A DNA stretch of 10,611 bases, from the NCBI GenBank assembly GCA_903898975.1, contig CAIUHT010001187.1, positions 1-10,611 of the forward strand. The letters are read 5' to 3'. The stretch comes from an uncultured Planctomycetaceae bacterium (GTDB taxonomy: Bacteria; Planctomycetota; Planctomycetia; Planctomycetales; Planctomycetaceae). This document shows, piece by piece, positions 1 through 6,089 of the stretch. The notes below the pieces were generated by a model. The model ran no database searches, was not told the origin of the DNA, and saw only the letters and a list, made by a program, of their open reading frames with translations. Position numbers and translations under genes: made by a program. How positions within the stretch are numbered: the first letter of the stretch is position 1; every line of letters starts with the position of its first letter.

Positions 1-607
1 CCAACTCTCGGAAGAGGGTTGGCGGGGGATTTTACAAGGGGGGAGCCGGACCCGTCGCCTCAGCGTCTTGCGCCTGCGTGGCCAGAATACCAGCCCCACG
101 CCGTGGGCGAGTCAGGCCTGCGCGGCGCTCGCCGAGCTGGCTGCCCTGCGGGAACTTGAGCTGCACCATTTGCCGATCGACCTCGGAGCGTTGGCCACTG
201 TCGCCAAGCAGTGCGCTCAACTCCGCGATGTCACTCTGCGCGACTGTGACTTTTCGCCGTCGTCCGCACCGTTTCCATTGTTCGCCGAGGTAGTCTCACT
301 GGACTTGAGCGGGTCGCGACTGAGTTCGTCGCAATTGTCCGCACTCGCACAGGCGACCAAGCTGCAGGTGTTGCTGATGGAGCGGATGCAAGTCGGGCCG
401 GATTGGGCCTGTGGGAAGTTCGCCCAGTTCGAATCGGTGCGGCGATTGAGCCTGCGGGGGACCCCGTGCTCGCTGGAAGACGCGCTGATCCTGGCGAATC
501 TCCGCCGACTGCGCGTCCTGGATCTGAACGACTCAGGCCTCACGCCCGGCGACCTGGAGGCGGTGCAGCGCAGCGCGGCCCCTGAACTGCGGCTGGTCAC
601 TCCCTGA
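1..607 (+). CDS. Leucine-rich-repeat protein, C-terminal part (5' end outside window)
   Basis: The frame is open from the left edge to a TGA at 605-607, and its first codons already read as repeat-like sequence, so the real start lies upstream. A TTG at 68 is only an internal codon. About 201 residues are visible. They show successive leucine-rich repeats of roughly 25-30 residues, for example LRELELHHLPI, VVSLDLSGSRLS, VRRLSLRGTPCS and LRVLDLNDSGLT, each followed by a helical stretch such as LSALAQATKLQ. This is the ribonuclease-inhibitor-like type of repeat common in planctomycete proteins. Such proteins are normally protein-interaction scaffolds; no catalytic motif or membrane segment is visible in this part, and no specific partner can be named. 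It converges on the minus-strand zinc-ribbon gene. The repeat call is firm; the function is unknown. Confidence 0.8.
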   Translation, partial: QLSEEGWRGILQGGSRTRRLSVLRLRGQNTSPTPWASQACAALAELAALRELELHHLPIDLGALATVAKQCAQLRDVTLRDCDFSPSSAPFPLFAEVVSLDLSGSRLSSSQLSALAQATKLQVLLMERMQVGPDWACGKFAQFESVRRLSLRGTPCSLEDALILANLRRLRVLDLNDSGLTPGDLEAVQRSAAPELRLVTP

Positions 608-637
608 CTTGGACTGCGACCTCGCGCTGCTGCCGGG

Positions 638-688
638 AGCCCGGTTGCTCGAGCCGGGTTGCCCACCCCGTGACGCGGGTTCACCCGC
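638..688 (+). terminator. Two hairpins after the LRR gene, possible terminator
   Basis: Two short inverted repeats lie 31-81 bases past the LRR stop codon. The first pairs CCCGG (640-644) with CCGGG (654-658), extended by weaker flanking pairs. The second pairs GCGGGT (675-680) with ACCCGC (683-688) around a two-base turn. Neither is followed by a T-run, so a classical intrinsic terminator is not shown. The position between convergent genes makes a 3'-end role reasonable. Confidence 0.3.
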
Positions 689-838
689 CCTGACATCGAC
701 CTGGGCCTGCGGTGCACTGACTTCAGGCGGGGCCTTGCCTGCGTTTTGCCAAGCGACCGGAGCCTCCGGGGCTGGGCACAGAGCTGCGACTGCACTTCCT
801 GTGGACCTCACTTGCGGTCCCCGAACAGGAATGGGCGA

Positions 839-861
839 CGGCCGGAATGGTGGACCGGCCG
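839..861 (-). terminator. Hairpin downstream of the zinc-ribbon gene, possible terminator
   Basis: A perfect 7-bp inverted repeat, CGGCCGG (839-845) with CCGGCCG (855-861), encloses a 9-base loop. It begins 22 bases beyond the stop codon of the minus-strand gene. There is no T-run on the minus strand after it, so it is a GC-rich 3'-end hairpin rather than a textbook terminator. Confidence 0.35.
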
Positions 862-883
862 AAGCGTTGGCCTGGGGCAGTTG

Positions 884-1600
884 TCAGCCAGCGGTCTCAT
901 CGGCAGCGAACAGCAGCCGCCCGCAGGTTCGGCAGAACATCATCTGCCCCTGCAAAATGGAAACGGCGTTCTGCGGGGTCAGCCGGACGTAGCACGACGT
1001 GCAGGTCGCATTGTCGACAGCCGCCAGTGCTCCCGCTCCGTGAGCCTGCACCAGTCGGCGATAGGCGGGGACCACCTCGGGGGGGAGTCGGGTTTCGACC
1101 TCTGCCAGGTCGGTCTGCAATCCCGCCAGGCGCTGTTCCAGTTCGGGGAGCGCCGCGGCGATCTGCTTGCCATACCGCTCTTCCTCGACCTTGGCCGCGG
1201 CGAGTTCCTCTTCCAGCCGCCGAATATCGACCTGCGCGAGGTCGACTTTTTCGAGTGCCTCGAGAATCTCGTCCTCGAGCACGCTGTTGGCGACTTGATC
1301 GGCCTCGATCTGCACCTTGATGGCGTCGAACTCGCGGTTCGACGAGGCCTGGTTGAGCTTGCCACGGAGGTCGCCCAACTTGGTCTCGTTGCTCTTCAAC
1401 TGCAGGGACTTCTGGTCGGACAACAGCCGGAGTTGTTTCAGCGCCTGCTTTCGGTCATCGAGCGCCTGCTGCCGGGCCGCCGTCGTCTGGCCTCGAGCCC
1501 GCAATTGCCGAGGGCCCCGGTCGATCTCTTCCTGGCACTGCTCCATAGCGGTCAACAGGCGATGCAACTCGGGCAACACTCGGTCGGTGGGCAGGCTCAT
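884..1600 (-). CDS. Coiled-coil protein with C-terminal C4 zinc ribbon (zf-RING_7 / CT398-like)
   Basis: The product is 238 residues, starting at the ATG read from 1600 and ending with TGA at 886-884. Residues from about 5 to 165 are highly charged, Glu/Gln/Lys/Leu-rich and almost free of proline, predicting a long antiparallel coiled-coil hairpin. The C-terminus has four cysteines in two knuckles, CTSC (C200, C203) and CRTC (C223, C226), followed by GRLLF, the signature of the C4 zinc-ribbon family PF02591. Architecture and length match the CT398/HP0958-like family. In Chlamydia and Helicobacter, members are cytoplasmic adaptors linked to sigma-54, type III secretion or flagellar regulation. 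Whether the planctomycete members share that role is unknown. No signal peptide is seen, so a cytoplasmic location is likely. The upstream sequence has no strong Shine-Dalgarno motif. It is transcribed divergently from the DUF1549/DUF1553 gene. Confidence 0.85.
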   Translation of the reverse strand: MSLPTDRVLPELHRLLTAMEQCQEEIDRGPRQLRARGQTTAARQQALDDRKQALKQLRLLSDQKSLQLKSNETKLGDLRGKLNQASSNREFDAIKVQIEADQVANSVLEDEILEALEKVDLAQVDIRRLEEELAAAKVEEERYGKQIAAALPELEQRLAGLQTDLAEVETRLPPEVVPAYRRLVQAHGAGALAAVDNATCTSCYVRLTPQNAVSILQGQMMFCRTCGRLLFAADETAG

Positions 1601-1637
1601 GCGGGTGGCGGTCTTTCAAGAGTGGTGAAACACCGCG

Positions 1638-1643
1638 ATTCTA
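1638..1643 (-). promoter_or_regulatory. Candidate -10 element for the zinc-ribbon gene
   Basis: Read on the minus strand, this is TAGAAT, five of six matches to the TATAAT consensus, 37 bases before the ATG at 1600. No convincing -35 hexamer sits at a normal distance, so the call rests on one hexamer and its position. Confidence 0.3.
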
Positions 1644-1758
1644 GCCCCCGCCGCTCGAAATGGGTAGCAGCCTGCGACCGGGGCAGGCGCTCGGCCCGGC
1701 CCCCGTCCTGCGCACCCGCCCCACCAACGACTGCAGCTCGCCTGCTGCCCACCGGGTC

Positions 1759-1787
1759 TTGCCCCTCCCCGATGCCCGAATTATATT
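1759..1787 (+). promoter_or_regulatory. Candidate sigma-70-type promoter for the DUF1549/DUF1553 gene
   Basis: TTGCCC (1759-1764) and TATATT (1782-1787) are separated by exactly 17 bases and match four and five of six positions of the -35/-10 consensus. The -10 lies in one of the few AT-rich islands of this GC-rich window. Transcription would begin near 1794, giving a leader of about 85 bases before the ATG at 1879. Confidence 0.5.
1780..1785 (-). promoter_or_regulatory. Alternative minus-strand -10 element in the same AT-rich island
   Basis: On the minus strand these bases read TATAAT, a perfect -10 hexamer that overlaps the plus-strand -10. It could serve the zinc-ribbon gene, whose ATG is 180 bases further on. 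No good -35 is visible at 16-18 bases spacing, and the match may simply follow from the near-palindromic AT island. Confidence 0.25.
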
Positions 1788-1865
1788 CATTTTCATTGAT
1801 GGAACTGGTGACCGGGGACACTCCGCCAAGGGTCGCCTCAGATCAGTCCGACCGCTCCTCCAACC

Positions 1866-1870
1866 GAGGT
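1866..1870 (+). promoter_or_regulatory. Ribosome binding site of the DUF1549/DUF1553 gene
   Basis: GAGGT lies eight bases before the ATG at 1879, a normal spacing. It supports that ATG as the start even though it gives an unusually long region before the hydrophobic signal segment. Confidence 0.5.
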
Positions 1871-1878
1871 CCTGAACC

Positions 1879-4185
1879 ATGCGTTCGCGGACAAACGCCT
1901 GGCAGTCCGCCTCCGCCGCGAGTCTGCGGCGGCCGTGTGACTGGCCTCAAAGCCCCGGGAACAATCGGGCTCGGGGCCACTCGGTCGGACAAGCCACTCG
2001 CCTGCTGGTCACCTGCTGCTGTCTCTGGGTGGCTGGCTGGTCCACCTCGAAGGCCGGGGCGGCCCCCGAGGAAGCGAACACAGTCGCGGCAGCGGGGACC
2101 GACGCGACCTTGGGGTTTGAAAACGAGATCGTCCCGATCCTGACCCGGTTCGGCTGCAACACGTCGGGCTGCCATGGGAAGGCCGAGGGCCAGAATGGCT
2201 TCAAACTGTCGGTGTTTGGCTTCGACCCGGTGGGCGACTACCAGGCGTTGACCCAAGAGGGGCGCGGTCGGCGAATTCAGACGGTGATTCCCGAACAGAG
2301 CCTGCTGCTGACGAAAGCCGCTGGCCTGGTTCCCCATGGCGGTGGGGTGCGCATCGACCGCCAGGGAGAGTTCTATCGGACCCTCCGCGACTGGATCGCC
2401 GCGGGACTTCCCTGGGGGGATCCGCAGGCTCCCAAGGCGGTCGCCATCCGAGTCGAACCGCGGGAAGAGTCGCTGCACTCGGGGCAGGTTCGCCCCCTGA
2501 AGGTGGTGGCGACCCTCTCGGACGGGAGTGAACGCGATGTCACCCGGTTGTCCCGGTTCCAATCGAACAACGAGGCGCTCGCGACGGTCGACGAAGCAGG
2601 CGTGGTCAAGGTGGGTGATCTACCCGGCGATGTCGCCATCATGGCGAGTTACATGGGACTGGTCGATGTGTTTCGCGCCCTGCTGCCCCGGGCCGAGTCG
2701 GCGGAGTTTCCCGAATTGCCCGCGGCCAACGTGATTGATCGGCTGGTGCATGCCAAGCTGCGAAAGCTGCAGATTGTCCCCTCGGGTCCCGCCGAACCGG
2801 CCGACCTGCTGCGCCGCGTCTCGCTCGACCTGACCGGCACCCTGCCCACCCCGGACGAAGTGCGCGACTACCTCGCCGACGAGCGGCCCGACCGCTACGC
2901 CCGACTGCTGGAAACACTGCTGCAGCGACCCGAGTTTGTCGATTTCTGGACGCAGAAATGGGGCGATATCCTGCGTGTCGACCGGCAGGCGCTGGGGCAT
3001 CGGCAGGCGTATGAGTACCATCGATTTCTGCGGCAGCAGGTGGCGGCGAACACCCCCCTTGATCGGTTTTGCCGATCGATTGTGGCGGCCCGCGGCCCGC
3101 TGGCCGAGCAGCCTGGCGGAAGCTTCTTCAAGGTGGTGACAGCCCCTGGGAGCATGGCCAGCACCCTGTCGCAGGTCTTCCTGGGGGTGCGGATCGAGTG
3201 CGCGCAGTGCCATCATCACCCCTACGACCGCTGGGGTCAGGACGACTACCTCGGGATGCAGGCGCTCTTCACGGGAGTGTCGTTCAAGTCGACCGAGGCG
3301 GGAGACTCGCTGCAGACCCAGGCGGCGGGACCGGTGGTTCACCCCCGCACGGGAGCGGTCATTCCACCACATCCACTGGGGGGGGAACCGGTGGCCGAGG
3401 GACGCGAGCGGCGGGAAGCCCTCGCCGAGTGGATGACAGCCCCCGACAATCCCTGGTTCGCCCGGAACCTGGCGAATCGGCTGTGGGCGCACCTGCTGGG
3501 TCGGGGACTGGTGGAACCGGTCGACGATCAGCGATTGACGAACCCCCCGACAAACCCCGAATTGCTCGACGCATTGGCCGAGCACCTGGTGCAGTCGGGC
3601 TTTGATGCCCGCGCACTGATCCGCCTGATCTGCCTGTCGGAAACCTATCGGCGGTCATCGACCCCCAACGAGACGAATCAGCGGGATGGCCAGAACTACT
3701 CGCGCTTCCTCTGGAAGCGGCCCTCCGCCGAGGTGCTGTTCGACGCGGTCTGCCAGGTGACTGGTGTCGAGGAGAAATTCGCAGGAGTGCCGGCGGGCGT
3801 CCGGGCGATAGAACTCTGGGACAGCCAGGTCGCGCACGACTTTCTCAAGCTGTTCGGTCGCCCGACGCGATTGACCGCCTGTGAATGCGAGCGGACGGTG
3901 GAGCCCAGCGTGGGCCAGGTGCTGCATGTGCTCAATTCACCGGCGATCGAGCAGAAGGTGTCGCACGCGGGGGGTCGGATCGCCCGGCTGACTCGCGAGA
4001 TTTCGGACGACGCCCGACTGATTGATGAACTGTTCCTGACGTTCCTGGGCAGGCACCCACAGTCGGGCGAACTGGAGGCGGCACGAGAACATTTGCGGAC
4101 CGCGGGTCCGACCGGTCGCCAGCGGGCCACCGAGGACCTGGCCTGGAGCCTGCTGAATACCCTGGAGTTCCAGTTCATCCATTGA
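1879..4185 (+). CDS. Secreted planctomycete protein: cytochrome-like, Ig-like, DUF1549 and DUF1553 regions
   Basis: The product is 768 residues. A hydrophobic segment (about 42-54) ending near AGA-AP (59-63) looks like a Sec signal with a long, basic 40-residue leader. Next comes a planctomycete cytochrome-like region (about 80-175) with a C93-x4-C98-H99 motif, then an Ig-like BIG2-type domain (about 190-270). DUF1549 follows (about 282-470) and includes a canonical CxxCH at 441-445 (CAQCH, followed by HHP). DUF1553 covers about 515 to the end, with LAEWMTAPDNPWFARN, the cue FLGRHP and the typical final segment LLNTLEFQFIH. The order and length match the well-known planctomycete family that is paired with DUF1501 proteins. 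The biochemical role is not established. The CxnCH motifs suggest covalent haem and hence redox work outside the cytoplasmic membrane. The start is supported by GAGGT eight bases upstream. The DUF1501 partner follows 336 bases later. Confidence 0.93.
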   Translation: MRSRTNAWQSASAASLRRPCDWPQSPGNNRARGHSVGQATRLLVTCCCLWVAGWSTSKAGAAPEEANTVAAAGTDATLGFENEIVPILTRFGCNTSGCHGKAEGQNGFKLSVFGFDPVGDYQALTQEGRGRRIQTVIPEQSLLLTKAAGLVPHGGGVRIDRQGEFYRTLRDWIAAGLPWGDPQAPKAVAIRVEPREESLHSGQVRPLKVVATLSDGSERDVTRLSRFQSNNEALATVDEAGVVKVGDLPGDVAIMASYMGLVDVFRALLPRAESAEFPELPAANVIDRLVHAKLRKLQIVPSGPAEPADLLRRVSLDLTGTLPTPDEVRDYLADERPDRYARLLETLLQRPEFVDFWTQKWGDILRVDRQALGHRQAYEYHRFLRQQVAANTPLDRFCRSIVAARGPLAEQPGGSFFKVVTAPGSMASTLSQVFLGVRIECAQCHHHPYDRWGQDDYLGMQALFTGVSFKSTEAGDSLQTQAAGPVVHPRTGAVIPPHPLGGEPVAEGRERREALAEWMTAPDNPWFARNLANRLWAHLLGRGLVEPVDDQRLTNPPTNPELLDALAEHLVQSGFDARALIRLICLSETYRRSSTPNETNQRDGQNYSRFLWKRPSAEVLFDAVCQVTGVEEKFAGVPAGVRAIELWDSQVAHDFLKLFGRPTRLTACECERTVEPSVGQVLHVLNSPAIEQKVSHAGGRIARLTREISDDARLIDELFLTFLGRHPQSGELEAAREHLRTAGPTGRQRATEDLAWSLLNTLEFQFIH

Positions 4186-4521
4186 TTCATCGAGTTGCCT
4201 CGACCGGTTCGCCCCGGGGCTGTCTGTCGAAGACCGAACCAGGCTTCCCGTTCTCCCATACCGGGCCCTGGCTGCACTCCGTCACCGCACTCCATGTCAC
4301 GTGTTTTCAGGGTCACGTGTTTTCAGGGTCACGTGTTTTCAGGGTCACGTGTTTTCAGGGTCACGTGTTTTCAGGGTCACGTGTTTTCAGGGTCACCGTG
4401 TTTGAGGCAGTTCATTCCAGTCACCGCTCCTGGGCTCGGTTCTCGCAGGCTTGATTGAGAAAATCCCTGTGTGTTCGGTGTTTCCGTCTCTTTCGTCCTT
4501 CCTGATGTCAGGTCGTACTCC
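4186..4521. other. 336-base intergenic stretch between the DUF1553 and DUF1501 genes
   Basis: No gene is supported here. The main content is the 16-bp tandem repeat at 4296-4391, described separately. Before it, GGTTCG (4206-4211) and CGAACC (4235-4240) form a weak inverted repeat around a GC-rich loop, which could help end the upstream transcript. The octamer GTCACCGC occurs at 4281-4288 and again at 4420-4427, framing the array. No convincing -35/-10 pair was found for the DUF1501 gene. A CAGG at 4509-4512 may act as a weak ribosome binding site for the ATG at 4522. Confidence 0.5.
4296..4407. repeat. Six perfect 16-bp tandem repeats plus one degenerate copy
   Basis: The unit GTCACGTGTTTTCAGG repeats without any change at 4296, 4312, 4328, 4344, 4360 and 4376, ending at 4391. 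A seventh, altered copy follows at 4392-4407: it begins GTCACCGTG and ends GAGG, which can be derived by one inserted C, one lost T and one substitution. Each unit contains the six-base palindrome CACGTG, so six palindromes are spaced exactly 16 bp apart. The copies abut with no spacers, which excludes a CRISPR array. The unit is not a multiple of three and no protein is supported across it. Function is unknown; candidate explanations are a multi-site operator upstream of the DUF1501 gene, or a simple minisatellite from replication slippage. Confidence 0.97.
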
Positions 4522-5853
4522 ATGTCCAAGTCGCGCGCGTTCTGCGATTCCCTGACCCGACGCAGCCTGTTGCAGGTTGGCGGTGGGATGCTGTTTGGAC
4601 GGTCGTTCGGACTGGACCAGTTGCTGGCGGCCCCCGCCGAGCGGTCAGCCGGTGCGGCAACCGAAACGTCGATGATCCTGCTGTTCCTCAAGGGGGGACT
4701 CTCGACCATCGACACCCTGGACATGAAGCCGCAGGCTCCCGCGGAGTTTCGGGGCCCGTTTTCCCCGGTGGCCACCGCGGTCCCCGGGATTGAGATTGGG
4801 GAAGATCTGCCGCAACTGGCCCGGGAGATGGGACATTTCTCGCTCGTCAGGAATTTTGCACACCGCAACTCCGATCATGGTCCCGCCGACCATTACATGC
4901 TGACGGGCTATCACCCGGTGGCTGGTTTCAACCCGAATCTCAATCCCAACAATCAGCGTCCGGCTCATGGAGCGGTGATTGCCCGCCAGTTGGGACCCCG
5001 GGGGTCGGTCCCCCCGTATGTCTGCCTGCCCCGCATGCACGCCAGTGGTGGGCCGGCGTTCCTGGGCCCCTCGGCGGCCCCGTTCGTCGTCGAAGCCGAC
5101 CCGAACTCCCCCGGTTTCGCCGTCCCCAACCTGCAACCCCCACTGGTTGTCGACCCCCGGCGGTTTGATGATCGCAAATCGCTGCTGGAGGCGGTGGACC
5201 GCTACCGCCGGTCGGGTGACCTGGCCGCCAATCGACCGGCGGCGTCGATCAACACCTTTCAGCAGCGGGCCTTCGACCTGATGACATCAAGCGCCACCCG
5301 GAAAGCGTTTGACATTGGCGACGAACCGGAGGAGACCCGCGAGCGGTATGGCCGGAATTCACTGGGTCAATGCTGCCTGATGGCGCGACGCCTGGTCGAG
5401 GCTGGCGTTCGCTGCGTGGCGATCGACCATACCAACTGGGATACCCACGACAACAACTTCCAGGTGTTGCGAAACGACCTGCTGCCACTGCTCGACCGCG
5501 GCGTGTCGGCGCTGTTCGCAGATCTGCACCAGCGGGGACTGCTGAAGAGCACCCTGGTGGTGGTGACTGGCGAGTTCGGGCGGACCCCCCGGATCAACGC
5601 CAATGCCGGTCGCGATCACTGGGGCCCCTCGTTCACAGTCGCTCTGGGAGGGGGCGGAGTGCAGGGGGGCCGGGTCGTGGGTCGTTCCGACGCGCGGGCC
5701 GAACGCCCCGACGGACCGCACTACGGCCCCGAGGAACTGTCGGCCACGCTGTACCGCCTGCTGGGCATTGACCCGGCGACCGAGTTTCACACCCCCGAGG
5801 GGCGACCGGTCAAAATCGCCGACAGCTCGCGAGTGATTTCCGAGTTGCTCTAA
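4522..5853 (+). CDS. DUF1501 protein with Tat signal (alkaline phosphatase/sulfatase superfamily)
   Basis: The product is 443 residues from the ATG at 4522. A GTG at 4471 would add 17 residues, but ATG 4522 puts the twin-arginine motif TRRSLLQ (12-18) at the usual distance from the start, followed by the Gly-rich hydrophobic stretch VGGGMLFG. DUF1501 landmarks follow in order: ILLFLKGGLSTIDTLD near the N-terminus, HRNSDHGPADHYMLTG (from 114), DHTNWDTHDNNF (from 302), GEFGRTPR (350-357) and GRDHWG (363-368). The His/Asp-rich motifs resemble metal-site positions of the alkaline phosphatase/sulfatase superfamily, to which DUF1501 is assigned. The true substrate is unknown. It probably folds in the cytoplasm and leaves by Tat. 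Its position after the DUF1549/DUF1553 gene is the standard planctomycete pairing. The family call is firm; the exact activity is not. Confidence 0.93.
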   Translation: MSKSRAFCDSLTRRSLLQVGGGMLFGRSFGLDQLLAAPAERSAGAATETSMILLFLKGGLSTIDTLDMKPQAPAEFRGPFSPVATAVPGIEIGEDLPQLAREMGHFSLVRNFAHRNSDHGPADHYMLTGYHPVAGFNPNLNPNNQRPAHGAVIARQLGPRGSVPPYVCLPRMHASGGPAFLGPSAAPFVVEADPNSPGFAVPNLQPPLVVDPRRFDDRKSLLEAVDRYRRSGDLAANRPAASINTFQQRAFDLMTSSATRKAFDIGDEPEETRERYGRNSLGQCCLMARRLVEAGVRCVAIDHTNWDTHDNNFQVLRNDLLPLLDRGVSALFADLHQRGLLKSTLVVVTGEFGRTPRINANAGRDHWGPSFTVALGGGGVQGGRVVGRSDARAERPDGPHYGPEELSATLYRLLGIDPATEFHTPEGRPVKIADSSRVISELL

Positions 5854-5871
5854 CCACCAACCCGCACCGCT

Positions 5872-5926
5872 GGCCCTGCCCGACTTGACCTGCATGCGGC
5901 TGTACGAAAAGCCTCAGCGCAGGGCC
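5872..5926. other. Inverted repeat after the DUF1501 gene
   Basis: GGCCCTGC (5872-5879) and GCAGGGCC (5919-5926) are perfect 8-bp complements separated by 39 bases, starting 18 bases after the DUF1501 stop. It could form a long-loop stem at the 3' end of that transcript. The gap of 236 bases before the next start holds no gene I can support. With no T-run, a terminator call would be weak. Confidence 0.3.
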
Positions 5927-6089
5927 ATTGGCCAACGCCGCGGTGGCCTCGGGGAGTGAGGGTCACTTCGACAACAGCGGCCCGGCTGCTTCGCCCGCGC
6001 GTCCCACGGGAGTCCCGGGCGGACCCTGGCAGTCAGAGTTCCACACATCGACCAGTTCTCATCAGTCCGCTCAACCGGGGGCCTCGTTC

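Noticed and set aside
608..883. tRNA or RNase P RNA in the convergent gap
   Set aside because: No T-arm consensus, acceptor stem or conserved RNase P motifs could be found; only isolated hairpins.
746..2143. 465-codon open frame on the plus strand opposite the zinc-ribbon gene
   Set aside because: It lies antisense to a gene with a clear coiled coil and zinc ribbon, runs across the divergent promoter region and into the start of the DUF1549/DUF1553 gene, and its translation is low-complexity Arg/Pro/Gly without any domain. It is a GC-rich shadow frame.
2620..3585. 321-codon open frame on the minus strand
   Set aside because: It is antisense to the conserved DUF1549 region and has no domain of its own.
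4296..4407. CRISPR array
   Set aside because: The 16-bp units abut directly with no spacers, are too short for CRISPR repeats, and no cas gene is nearby.
4182..4458. Two overlapping small frames across the tandem repeat, giving a 16-residue peptide repeat
   Set aside because: The 16-bp unit simply lacks stops in all plus frames, so any frame stays open through it. The starts are poor, no ribosome binding site is seen, and two frames being open at once argues against coding.
4471..4521. GTG start 17 codons upstream for the DUF1501 gene
   Set aside because: It would move the twin-arginine motif to residue 30 and has no better ribosome binding site than the ATG at 4522.
5885..5890. TTGACC as a -35 element for the PPC gene
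   Set aside because: No -10-like hexamer lies at 16-18 bases downstream; a good -35 alone is not enough.
5928..6089. TTG start 54 codons upstream for the PPC gene
   Set aside because: The extension would place a clear Sec signal peptide in the interior of the protein, and the added residues show no family resemblance.
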